DNA of 20,538 nt from Chara braunii (lineage: Eukaryota > Streptophyta > Charophyceae > Charales > Characeae): the NCBI GenBank assembly GCA_003427395.1, contig BFEA01000230.1, forward strand, positions 1,084,932 to 1,105,469. Direction: 5' to 3'. Both the position numbers and the translations under genes were made by a program. Below are positions 8,244-16,711 of the stretch, piece after piece; the first letter of the stretch is position 1; every line of letters starts with the position of its first letter. A model generated the notes under the pieces. It worked only from the letters and a program-made list of their open reading frames with translations, was not told where the DNA came from and ran no database searches.

Positions 8244-10043
8244 ATTTGGATGTTTAACTTTGAGCTGGAGAGGATTCCAGGGGACAAGAACAGGGCAGAT
8301 GGGCTGAGCCGTATCAACTGGAACGGGGCGAATCAGGAGTCAATCGAGGATACCCCACCAGTCGACGGGTTCTTGGACCAGGAGGAGGATGTCCGCCTCC
8401 ACATAAATGAATGGTCGTTGAGGGTGCCTAGCTGTATTACGCATCCCATATGGCTAGCACCAAGAGGGTACGAGCGAAAGGAGGAGTTGGTCCTCAAGCC
8501 CTTCCAGGAAGAAGATCCGTGGGGAAGTAGGGATGTTGGTTGGATGATGAAGTTGGCATTGGCGGGTACACACAGTCTGGCAGAAGAAGTGAGGACAATA
8601 GAGGAGGGCCCAACCCAGGTAGAGGAGCATGAGCAATTAATGGGGGGGGTGTATTTGCTCACCCACACGCTCCTACAGGGGAACTTTAACCAGAGGGACT
8701 CATTTGGTCATGAGGAGAGTGAACTTCTTGTTCTTGAAAGCCAGGACGATGAGTTCGAAGAGGGAGAGATCAGGGAGGCCTTCCGCGCAGAGGAGTATGA
8801 CAGGATCTATCGGGAGTTGGGGTTACTCCTGTCGTGCGAGATAAGGGATAGAGACGCAAGTGCCAAAGCCCAAAAGATGAGGCATCTCTACGTAGTAAGA
8901 GATGATCATCTATTTATAAAGCGGCAGGTCGGAAACCCCAAGAGGATCGTATGTGGGAGGAACCGGCAGATCGATGTCATAGCAGCCCTACACGATGGTA
9001 TAGCAGGGGGGCACAAAGGGGTTAGTGCCACGTGCACAAAGATAAGCGAGTTATACCATTGGGATGGAATGCTAGCTTTGGTCATCAAGTACTGCCAGTC
9101 CTGTGTACCTTGCCAACAGAGGTCAGCGCAAAGGCCTGGGGAGCCTCTGCACCCCAGGTTGGAAAGGGAAGTGGGTGTGGTCGTGCACCTGGACCTGTTG
9201 TTTATGCCACTCGGGGAGGATGAAAATAACTATATCTTCGACGCACGGGACAACCTTACTGGGTTTGTGGACGGTCGGGCTATTCGTACAAAAACTGGCT
9301 CAGTTTTAGCAAGGTGCATCGAAGAATACTACCTACGCTATCCGTTTGTCAGAGAGTTTGTGATGGACTGGGGGTCGGAGTTCACCTGTAACGAGGTGCG
9401 GACCTTACTTGCGGGGTATGACGTGGTGGCAAATTATACTACTGCCGCGCACCCCCAGGCGAACGCACCTGTGGAAAGAGGGCATAGTACCATCATGAAT
9501 CTTCTAGCCAAATGGACTGAGGGGAGGCCTAACCAGTGGCCGAAGTTCCTGAGAGCAGCTTTCTTCGTGGAAAATATTACAGTGAAAAGGACTGCCAAGT
9601 ATGCGCCAGCCACGCTATGGTACGGAAGGCATGCCACCTTTCCCATAGAAAGTTTCATGAAGACGTGGAGACGCCAGGACCTGGAAGTGAACCTGTCTTT
9701 TGAAGAACTGCTCGATATACGGGCGCGTCAGGTGGGAGCTGCTGAGGAAACGTTGCGAGAGGTCGCTGGTCAGGTAGAGAGAAGCCGCATGGAAGACAAG
9801 ATGAGATGGGACCAGATGGCCCGGGTAAGAAAGGATCCGCTGAAGGTTGGAGATGTTGTACTGCTGCATGACTCCTCGCTGGAAAAACAATGGTCTAGGA
9901 AGCTCGACAAACGATGGCTGAGACCGTATAGGATCGTGCGGTGTAGCGAGTTTGGGGCCTACCAGATTGAAGAGCTGGATGGGGCAGGGTGGCAAGACTG
10001 GGTATCAGGGACAAGGCTGAAGAAGTTCGTGGCCAGGGAATAG
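8244..10043 (+). CDS. pol: Integrase domain of pol (with RNase H tail)
   Basis: This is the longest intact frame in the window, 597 codons from ATG 8250. That ATG is simply the first Met after TAA 8241 and is not a natural start. Residues 1-25 finish RNase H (NRADGLSR). A long acidic linker follows. The zinc-binding HHCC domain shows H248, H255, C285 and C288. The catalytic core shows D315 (HLDLLFMP), D373 (MDWGSEF) and E409 (APVERGH), with exactly 35 residues between the last two, the classic D,D-35-E. The C-terminus (RWLRPYRIVRCSEFGAYQIEELDG) matches the GPY/F module with Arg for Gly. It inserts cDNA into the host genome. I see no lost catalytic residue, but it can only be made as part of a Pol that is broken upstream. 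Confidence 0.9.
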   Translation: MWMFNFELERIPGDKNRADGLSRINWNGANQESIEDTPPVDGFLDQEEDVRLHINEWSLRVPSCITHPIWLAPRGYERKEELVLKPFQEEDPWGSRDVGWMMKLALAGTHSLAEEVRTIEEGPTQVEEHEQLMGGVYLLTHTLLQGNFNQRDSFGHEESELLVLESQDDEFEEGEIREAFRAEEYDRIYRELGLLLSCEIRDRDASAKAQKMRHLYVVRDDHLFIKRQVGNPKRIVCGRNRQIDVIAALHDGIAGGHKGVSATCTKISELYHWDGMLALVIKYCQSCVPCQQRSAQRPGEPLHPRLEREVGVVVHLDLLFMPLGEDENNYIFDARDNLTGFVDGRAIRTKTGSVLARCIEEYYLRYPFVREFVMDWGSEFTCNEVRTLLAGYDVVANYTTAAHPQANAPVERGHSTIMNLLAKWTEGRPNQWPKFLRAAFFVENITVKRTAKYAPATLWYGRHATFPIESFMKTWRRQDLEVNLSFEELLDIRARQVGAAEETLREVAGQVERSRMEDKMRWDQMARVRKDPLKVGDVVLLHDSSLEKQWSRKLDKRWLRPYRIVRCSEFGAYQIEELDGAGWQDWVSGTRLKKFVARE

Positions 10044-10341
10044 GTAAGGGACCATGAGACCTCGTTAGAAATAGAGTCTTGCCCAGGCATTACCCATGTC
10101 AGGTGATTAGATAGATGGGTGATTGGGGTGGATGGGTGTGGAGTGTATGTGGGATTTCCCTAAGCCAATGGGCTCAGTTGCTGACCCTGCTGTGTGCCTG
10201 TTTACTATCTCTCGCCTGTTGTGCAGGTCTGACTTTTCGAAGGCAGTCATGCAGAGGGGCGGGAGGGACACACGACCACGGCAGGGGCCCCAGAGGGCAG
10301 CAGGAAGGGGCTAGCAGCATGAGCCGCCTAGGAGGGAGCCT
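10044..10341 (+). other. Spacer between integrase and ORF3, candidate intron
   Basis: The integrase stop codon forms part of a good donor, TAG|GTAAGG (GT at 10044). A pyrimidine-rich tract with a GCTGAC-like branch site upstream ends in TTGTGCAG (AG at 10225-10226). The interval, 183 bp, has the size and shape of a plant intron. Splicing would remove most of the spacer and bring ORF3 close to the end of pol, or an upstream leader donor could be used instead. This is sequence pattern only. Confidence 0.4.
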
Positions 10342-12918
10342 ATGCCAGAGTTCGACGACGATAACATTGAGCTTTTCCTGGACGTGTATCGGGATCATGC
10401 GGCACAGAGAGGGTGGTCAGTGGCGGAGAGGATTCACCACTTGAGGGGTATAGAGAGGTTTGAGGAGCCTGTTGCTCAGATATGTGAGGAGGCCCTGAGT
10501 TGGCCAGATGTGGAGACCGGGATGCAGAGGTTGAGAGCTTCCCCTAGAGGACGTAATGGCATGCCCATTCGATTGGAGGAGGGGAGCGCGGAGGAGTTTA
10601 TTCCCGCATACGAGCATTATATGCTGAGCCAGGGGATTGCGAGGGAGGAGTGGGCACAGACCCTACTTATCTGGACAAGGGAGGCAGAGAGGCCAGTGGC
10701 CAGACAGATCCGGGAGAGAGCTCGAGATTGGGAGGACTGCCAGGCCCAACTCAGGAAAGCGTTCGGACGGTCAGAGCGTGAGAGGCCCGCGCCCAGGATT
10801 GAGAGGCGGAGGCAAAGCAAGAGGCCAAAGGAACCAGCGCCGAGGGAGGTGGGGCCGACTAGAGAGAGGAGGAGGGCCCCAGCATAGCGGGAGCATGAGC
10901 CCGCGGGATCCGCACCGGAAGAGGAGTTGTTCCCTGCTTGTGGTCTCCGGGCAGTTGAGTTTCGATGGATCACGAGCGAGGAGCTGAGGCCATCTTCACC
11001 GTCGCCATCAGGGCTGGAGTTGGACATACCAGGGGAGACGCTATTTCGGAGCTTAGCGACTCACCTTGATGTATCTCGATTGGAGGCCTCACGGTTGGGG
11101 GAGGGCTCAACTGAGCCGGTGCGCTATGTATCGTTAGAGGAGCCTCTGGACCTCGAGACGAAGACGGACACGTGAGACCAAGAGGGGTCGCAAGGCCCTG
11201 GGATGGCAGTCAAGCAGCCAGGTCGGGTATGGCCTCAGGATGAGGAGGTGATCACGGTCGGAGACGATACCCCTCCATGCTCCCCAGCTCCAGAGCCATC
11301 ACAACATTCATGGCCAAAGGGGATTCCTGAGCCAGGCAGTGAGGAAATTCCTGAGTTTCCCCCAGAGACCATTGCGGTGCCTGAGCAGGAGGCAGAGATG
11401 GAGAAGCAGGGGGCTGGTGAGGGAGCGAGGATGGAGGCGATTCACGATTCACCTTCAGTCATGCCCGCGACCGAGCGCCCAGCTATCGAGGAGCCGGTAC
11501 TGGAGGGGCTACCGCCGGCATTGTCGAGTACGAGCGAGAGGATGGGTGCCGAGGCGGCGACTCCGGAAGGCCAGGGGCCGCAAGGGAGGGGAACCTCAAG
11601 AGAAACCCGCGAGGAGAAGTCCGCCAGAGTGCGAGTCCGTCTGGATGAGATACACGCGAGGCAGGCTGAGATGGAGTCGGCACGGATAGAGCCGACGCCG
11701 CCGGTCGATCCCAAAACGAGCGAGCAACAAATCGACGAGTTGTGGGCAAGGTACGAGAGCAAGAGGGACGCGGCCCGCCAGAGATCAGGGGCAGGCGGAC
11801 ATGGAGACGGGTGAGCTGAGGGAGATGGGGGACTTGGGGTTCTCTGCGACTAGGATGGCGATTGAGCGTGTGGACAAGAAGATATGCGAAACGACAATTA
11901 CATCCTTTCAGTGGTATAGTTTACTCAGCGATGAACTCAGGGTCAGAGAGTTGGAGGTGGAGCACCTGACTACTCAGCTTGCCGAGGAGAGGGCGAGGAA
12001 CCAGGCCAGAGAGATTGAGTGGGAGAGGAGATTTAGGGAAATGGCAGCCATTGTGGACAGGCTCTCGGCAGCCTGGGAGGCTAGCCGAACGGGACGAGTC
12101 GGTGTCGATGGCCAGGACCGAGGGATGCGGGCTTCGCCAAGCCAGGGAGCAGCAGTGGGGGCCCCTCGGCAGGCTGGGCCAATGGGGGAGGTACCTTTGG
12201 ATACGGCCGAAGAAGAGGGTGGCGCCCAGGAGTCACTTATGGCAATGCCTACGGAGAGAAGAGGCTCACGTTTGCATGAGCTGGCAGCAGCCTTGGGGAT
12301 AGGTACACCGCAGGAGAGGCCTCAGAGGCTTGATACCCCAGGCTACACCCTAGGGCTGGGAGAGTTGAGGGCGGAGTTGGGCTCGTGGGACACAGAGACG
12401 GACTCAGGAGGACCTGACTCAGGGCGGCAGCAGCAACAGGACGTCGTGAGTGAGCCGGCCGCCGTAGCGGGCTCTCAGCCGTTAGGATCATGTGGGGATG
12501 TGGAGGCGACGGAGAGGCCTCACGAGGAGAGACCCCGAGAGTTGGGCACGCCAGGCCACGAGTCAGTGCCGTGCGAGAACGTGAGGACGCTGAGGCTATG
12601 GAGTCCGAACCTCGAGGCCATATGGGGGTACCATTATGCCACGAGGTGACCACCGAGACCATGGGGACGCCGTCAGCATCGAGCTCCCGGGGGAGAAAGA
12701 AGAAGACTGCCAGGTGGCACCATACCTCCTGCTTTTGGTGCAAGAAGGAAGGGCATAGAGTCGTGGACTGCCCAGAGATCCTCGAGGATAAGGCCGAGGG
12801 GCGGGTTGCAGAGGTCGACGGCAAGTGCTATGACAGACAGGATAGGATAGTGGAGCGAGCTCCAGATGGGGGCAAGGCTCAATTATACAAGCAGAACCAA
12901 GAGGAGTTGGGTGAGTAG
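10342..12918 (+). pseudogene. Second Gag-like polyprotein (ORF3) with CCHC zinc knuckle
   Basis: From ATG 10342 one frame holds a Gag/capsid-like region of about 150 residues (FLDVYRDHAAQRGW, later EFIPAYEHYMLSQGI and DWEDCQAQLRKAFGRSE). It stays sensible across TAG 10885 and TGA 11173 to 11814. The middle (11203-11800) is Pro/Glu-rich. From about 11801 the sense moves to the next frame, with a clear coiled-coil segment (LRVRELEVEHLTTQLAEE, about 11940-12090). It returns to the original frame near 12560 for RGRKKKT and a zinc knuckle C-X2-C-X4-H-X4-C at 12730-12771, ending TAG 12916. Order and composition suggest a nucleic-acid-binding, self-assembling protein. It could be a true third ORF of the element, or the gag of another nested element. 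A GTGAGT donor overlaps its stop. Confidence 0.65.
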
Positions 12919-13595
12919 GGACTGGTCTATCTATGTGTCAGTAGGGTCAGGGTATTTGGCACACAGAGGGCGGGTTGGAGGTGTATATGTTTAGTTGGCT
13001 GAGGGGGTTCTAAATGTGTGCATACTTTAGAGATGGTAGGATGAGTCCCTGCCTGCTTATATATACATAGTTGATTGTGTTTTCCTTGAGCTTTCTTTCA
13101 CGGGCTACGGCTTAGGGCGCGAGGGTCGGTCGTAGGATACATGGGACTATTCAGTCCATTCTTGGTTTCACGATGCAAAGACTATTTAAGTTTTGAGAGA
13201 GACGTGGGTATGAGTTTTCCCTAGTTGGGTGAGACAGGCGGGTTAGGCGCCCTTCAGATTTTAGGGAGATGTTGTGTCCTGAGCGTGTTCCGCGAGTGTA
13301 CAGTGGGGTTGGGATCCATGCTCAGATGGACAGAGTTTGAGTTGAGTGTTTGTGTTTGAGTCTTGAGGGAGGCGTTCTACTCCCTGAGTGTATCATGAGT
13401 TGAGATTCTATGAGACTTGTCTTGTGACGACCACTATCAATCTCACATGTGTGGCTTTATCATGATGTATAATTGGCTATGCGTGAGAGGTGTACAGGAT
13501 GCATCTCATGGACGTGATTGTGTAAACTGTAAAGCTGTCTACCCTCCGGTATACTCGTGCGGTCTGATCGCAAGCGGACGAGAGGTCAGAGTATA
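12919..13595. other. Non-coding region downstream of ORF3
   Basis: The stretch is TG-rich with no credible ORF on either strand. It contains a TATATATA-like box (about 13058-13068) and repeated GAGTTTGAGTTGAG-type words, but no copy of the leader or promoter region upstream of gag. By position it is the 3' untranslated part of the retroelement. Confidence 0.45.
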
Positions 13596-13606
13596 AGAAG
13601 GGGGAG
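13596..13606 (+). promoter_or_regulatory. Candidate polypurine tract
   Basis: AAGAAGGGGGAG-type purines are followed directly by TGCAGCC. An LTR element uses such a tract to prime plus-strand DNA just before the TG that opens the 3' LTR. The position fits, about 690 bp past ORF3. However, the sequence after it has no second copy upstream of gag, so the assignment is tentative. Confidence 0.35.
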
Positions 13607-15459
13607 TGCAGCCTGTTTGTGAAAACTTGTGAGAATCCTACGGGATTGATGAATTCAGAAATTTGCATGCTTGGTTATACTAAACACCGTTGCCTAAGTT
13701 GTACAAGGACCCAAAAGATGGTCCCTCGGGTTGAGTTGTTTGGTGATTAAGACCCCCTCCATGGTTCTGGAAGGTGGGAGTTGTGTTATTGTTGGGGCCT
13801 CTTGATGGTTTTGGAAGAGGCCGCGCGAAAATTCATCCCGAACAAAGAGGGGGAGGGGTGAATACGGGAACTTTTGTGAGGGGCACCCTTTACTAAGTAA
13901 GGGTGGGTAAAAATTGACTGGTATGAAAAGCATTGTTTGTGTTGATAAAGCCTGACGAAAGGGAACCATATCTGCTTGAAATGTTTGAAGAGGGCGAAAA
14001 ATGCCTCAGGATGGGCGACTGCTGGCTCTGATAAAGTCAGGAGCCGCGGCCTTGTGGATCCGGCAGGGAGACTGTTTATGATTGAGCGAAGGATGTCGTG
14101 CCTATTATAGGAGGGCCGGTAAATGCCTTCAGACCCCCTGTGTAGTCCCGCACCGGCCTGTGAGTTGTTTGTGATGCCCCGCCTGGCCACCTGTGCTAAT
14201 TTTGAGACATATTTAAAGGAATACCAAGCTAACGGTAAAGCTTAGTACCACCTGGGCGCAACCCCTAGTGGATGGCTGCTAGCCGGCACAACCTGGCTAC
14301 GGGTCCGCAAGGTAAGAGTTTAAGGGGAGTCGCCCGCCCCAGGGAAATTACTTCGCGGGATAAGAGTCGAGTCCTTTGGAGACCCCGATTGATTGATTAT
14401 CAGGGACAAACCTGTCGTTGTATAACCAACGGGAGGATACCGCCGCTAAGGTAACAACGCGGTGCGCCATAGACCTGGCCCGATCAGCCAGGCTACGGCG
14501 GGCCCAGATGGGGACCTGGCATTTCTGTACTAGACTGCAGAAAAGGACGAGAGAGGCTACAAGCTTATACGTGTGTATTTTGTTTGATTGTGAGGAATTT
14601 GCTGGAAGAAGGCAAAGAATGTCTTCATAGGTCCCATTCGAAGCCCGCGTCCCTAGTCATGGCTGTGCTTACGAGAAAGAGACTAACTGGGACACCCAAC
14701 GAGAGGCCGACGGTTGTCTAGGACGAAAGGGGAAGAGGATGGTTTGAGGGCCTTTGAAACTTATGCTGTAGTATTGATGCGTAATACACCGGCGTCCGAG
14801 TCCTGATGTCAGGACAATAGGGACCCAGGTTGAAACCCTGGCAGCATATAGTTGTGTAGGCACGGTTTGATGGAGGCCTCAACCCTTAGTCTGTCGGCTA
14901 ATCGGATTGGTTCTAATCTCGTCAGCATTTGGAATGTAAAGAAACCTATAGCTTTTGATTTGGCGACGCGACGGGGACGTCGCTTAATATGGTCCGGTAA
15001 GCTGTCGGCGCGAATACCCTTACAAGGGTATCCGCCCTAGGTTTGCAATTGACAAAAAGGCTCGGTCAACCTGGATTTTTAGTGCCCGTGCGGGAAAGTG
15101 CGAGGGTCGTCCGCACGCGGGCAAACGTCTGTCTTGTCCCGGTAGGGGGTATGTGGGCGCGCAATTTTAAGGCGCGTGTGTGATTTTTCTGATTGAGTGG
15201 GCGGTCGGGGTAGCCGACCGACTCGGACCGGGTGACGGGCTTGGTTAAGGGGGTGAAAGCTCGCTTTGGTCGGCACGTGCGACCGGTGGTGGCGTGCAAG
15301 CCAGCGCGCGGGATGGCCATGCTGCAGGATGGTAGGCCGGCGCGGGCACTTAGGGGCCATAGGTACAAATGTGGGTTGAAGGAGTGGCCGGGGCGGTACC
15401 CTGGCCCGAAGCGCCATGCGATGCCACTTTATGTGGGAGGCCGCGCTGGTGCATTCCAG
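13607..15459. other. GC-rich, hairpin-dense non-coding block
   Basis: No protein-coding frame is credible. Many perfect short stems occur: GGACC...GGTCC (about 13709-13722), CACCCTT...AAGGGTG (13884-13905), CAGG...CCTG (14401-14414), CGTTG...CAACG (14416-14431), CTGGCCCG...CGGGCCCAG (14475-14507), GTCCTG-ATGT-CAGGAC (14799-14814), GCGACG...CGTCGC (about 14962-14983) and ATACCCTT-AC-AAGGGTAT (15014-15031). I tested by eye for rRNA, group I or II intron and RNase P signatures and found none. It may be a structured RNA gene, or an unpaired LTR following the purine tract. Confidence 0.45.
14762..14849 (+). ncRNA. tRNA-like fold (acceptor and T-arm), not a canonical tRNA
   Basis: TATGCTG (14762-14768) pairs perfectly with CAGCATA (14842-14848). 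The latter directly follows a 5-bp T-arm, CCAGG-TTGAAAC-CCTGG (14825-14841), with a 7-base loop close to TTCRANY. This is the exact spacing of a tRNA 3' half, and the total of 87 nt would suit a tRNA with a long variable arm. The D-loop lacks GG and the anticodon stem is poor: CCGGC against TCCTG, only 3 of 5 pairs. An alternative stem TATTG/CAATA (14772-14776 / 14815-14819) gives a three-stem fold instead. It could be a decayed tRNA, a tRNA mimic, or coincidence. Confidence 0.3.
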
Positions 15460-15461
15460 GT

Positions 15462-15530
15462 TTGGGCTTAGCCCTATTGGTTACGGTGTTGGACTGTTGT
15501 TACGGAGGTACGGGGATCGAGGTTGGCGGA
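15462..15530 (+). tRNA. Degenerate tRNA-like sequence, anticodon GTT (Asn-like)
   Basis: A Pol III A-box-like TAGCCCTATTGGTTA (15469-15483) gives T8, A9, a D-stem with 3 of 4 pairs, G18G19 and A21. At the right distance is an anticodon arm with loop CTGTTGT (15494-15500): T33, anticodon GTT at 15496-15498, purine 37, and 4 of 5 stem pairs counting wobbles. A B-box-like ATCGAGG follows at the normal place, but the T-stem and acceptor stem no longer pair. This reads as a decayed tRNA-Asn gene or the head of a tRNA-derived SINE. A run of nine Ts lies about 65 bp downstream. Confidence 0.4.
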
Positions 15531-15595
15531 CGACGACATGGGAGTAGCGGAGCAGCGAGAAAAAGAGGGGTCGAGGGTCTCGTAGGACTATCCCC

Positions 15596-15604
15596 TTTTT
15601 TTTT
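15596..15604 (+). terminator. T9 run, possible Pol III terminator
   Basis: CCCC is followed by nine Ts, one G and four more Ts. Pol III stops at four or more Ts, and this is the longest T run in a GC-rich neighbourhood. It would end a transcript of about 130 nt that begins at the tRNA-like A-box at 15469. Confidence 0.35.
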
Positions 15605-16020
15605 GTTTTGTCGGAAGAAACCGCTTGCGGGCCCGCGCCGCGGGGCTAAGGGAACTTTGGCAGAGGCCGCGGCCGGCCCTTCCTTTTCGTCACTGTGGGG
15701 CCATTTTNGCTCTTATGGTCATTTCGGCGCCAAGACTTAAAATCGACCGTAAGCCTGAGGGCCTGCCACGGCCGGTATATTCGTGAACTGTTGGAGCAAA
15801 GGTCGTGATGATGGCGCTCGAAGGGCAAAACCGAATACCTTTCTTGAGGCCTGCCTTGGGGTTGGTCAGTCTGGTAGAGGCGCTCCAAGGCTGGTGTGTG
15901 GTTTTGCCCCAGGATAATTATCGCGGCTAGGGTAATGCGGAAAAGCCCGGGGCCGTCTGTACCCTGTGGCTGACTGGAGGAAATGACGAAAGAGGGGGGG
16001 CTTGCGTAGGCCATTGTGTG
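15605..16020. other. GC-rich non-coding stretch
   Basis: There is no credible gene. A 7-bp stem GCCTTGG/CCAAGGC (15853-15859 / 15885-15891) encloses AGTCTGGTAGA, which resembles a tRNA D-loop, but no matching anticodon or T-arm follows. One N is at 15709. Confidence 0.4.
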
Positions 16021-16030
16021 AGTGCGAGTT

Positions 16031-16352
16031 CCGGGAGTGAACCCGGACGGGGGTCGTGACGTGGGCCACGCCCGACAGATACGGAGCAGAGGAATCCCTT
16101 TGGAGGGGAAGGAGATTTGAGGCACGAGGAAGATTCGCACAGCCCCACAGGGAGGTGGTATCCCGGAGTGAACCCAGACGGGGACCGGGCTAAGGGCGTG
16201 CAAAAAGAAAACGAGAGGGGGATCGNTGTACTAGAACTAAATCTTTGTGGCTTCCTCCCTCTTGCTTNCGAGGTCGGCGAACTTGCTGACGCGGCCGTTG
16301 GGTGNNGGGTTTGGCTGNCCNCTGTATAAGTCTGGAGTGGACCCGGANGNGA
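16031..16352 (+). repeat. Short repeats GGAGTGAACCCGGACGGGG, three copies
   Basis: Closely related 22-bp words occur at 16031-16052, 16162-16183 and 16331-16352, spaced 131 and 169 bp. A looser relative (GGAGTGATACCGAAAGGGG) sits in the third U6-like copy at about 16737. They may be the most eroded members of the same array as the U6-like units downstream, with GGAGTGAACCC in place of the U6 GGAACGATAC. That link is an inference from a graded series and is not proven. Confidence 0.55.
16324..16329 (+). promoter_or_regulatory. TATA-like box at U6 position
   Basis: TATAAG lies at about -35 to -30 from the start expected for the first U6-like copy, if that copy had the usual 32 bases before GATAC (start near 16359). 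Plant and animal U6 genes carry a TATA box in that place. No upstream sequence element (TCCCACATCG type) was seen. Confidence 0.3.
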
Positions 16353-16358
16353 ATCGCA

Positions 16359-16450
16359 CCGGGTACANACGAAAAGGGGGGATTCGNGCCGATACANAAA
16401 AGATTAGCATGGCCCCTGCGCAAAGATGATACNCATAGATCCCGAAAAGG
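16359..16450 (+). ncRNA. U6 snRNA-like copy A (pseudogene likely)
   Basis: The segment 16391-16450 matches U6 spliceosomal RNA over about 60 nt: GATACA, then AGATTAGCATGGCCCCTGCGCAA, then GATGA-AC-CA. U6 forms the spliceosome active site. Here the invariant ACAGAGA box reads ACANAAA (N at 16396), while the AGC triad (16406-16408) is intact. Most differences from the U6 I know are G-to-A or C-to-T. The expected 5' stem-loop is not recognisable between 16359 and 16390, and no T-run terminator follows. It is therefore probably a decayed copy, though the best of the three in its core. Confidence 0.7.
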
Positions 16451-16517
16451 AGGCCGGGTTCGCGTGCCGAGGTAGGGNGAGGCTGNAGCCGCGCGGGCAG
16501 GCGTTGCCACGGTCNNA

Positions 16518-16610
16518 GCCCCTCGNGACATTCGTGAAAACNGGAACGATACGGAGAAGATTAGTGGGGCTCCTGCGTAAGGACGACATACGTGAACTGG
16601 GAGAGAGGGG
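16518..16610 (+). ncRNA. U6 snRNA-like copy B (degenerate)
   Basis: This copy can be followed from the 5' stem-loop (CCCCTCGNGACATTCG against the usual CCCTTCGGGGACATCCG) through GGAACGATACGGAGAAGATT and GCTCCTGCGTAAGGACGACA. The ACAGAGA box reads ACGGAGA and the AGC triad reads AGT, so two invariant splicing motifs are altered. It starts about 157 bp after copy A, counting core to core. No TATA box at -30 and no terminal T run. I regard it as a pseudogene. Confidence 0.65.
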
Positions 16611-16711
16611 GACGCGTCTGCCNGAATCTGGTCTCAAGAAGGAGNCAGGTCCGTNCGCCACGATGNTGAGGCAGGGTGATACCGGGAATTGCCCGAACTC
16701 GGAGAGGGCGA

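Larger units (their letters stand above)
2572..13606 (+). mobile_element. Decayed Ty3/gypsy-type LTR retrotransposon body
   Basis: In order on the + strand: TATA-like promoter, leader with candidate intron, Gag with CCHC knuckle, aspartic protease (DTGA), reverse transcriptase (YIDD), RNase H, integrase (HHCC, D,D-35-E, GPY/F-like end), then an extra Gag-like polyprotein with a second CCHC knuckle, and a purine tract at 13596-13606. The order PR-RT-RH-IN is that of Ty3/gypsy (Metaviridae), not Ty1/copia. RT and RNase H wording (G-W-TNAV, PHITQPYIDDLAVKGP, ETNAGPTALGG) recalls a group known to me from fungi and charophyte algae. Reading is interrupted by stops and frameshifts throughout, so the copy is inactive. 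Boundaries are approximate: no duplicated LTRs, primer-binding site or target-site duplication could be confirmed. Confidence 0.8.

Noticed and set aside
5354-11175. Stop codon reassignment instead of decay
   Set aside because: Both TGA and TAG (and one TAA) interrupt the frames, frameshifts are also present, and a catalytic Asp is lost. Decay explains all of these together.
13700-15050. Fragmented rRNA or group I/II intron
   Set aside because: I could not find the universal LSU/SSU words, the domain V hairpin, or the group I P/Q/R/S elements. CTAAGGTAACAACG and GGACGAGAGAGG resemble rRNA only over a few bases.
15853-15891. tRNA D-arm-like AGTCTGGTAGA
   Set aside because: The loop looks canonical, but half of the D-stem does not pair and no anticodon or T-arm follows. 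A 7-bp hairpin across it explains the structure better.
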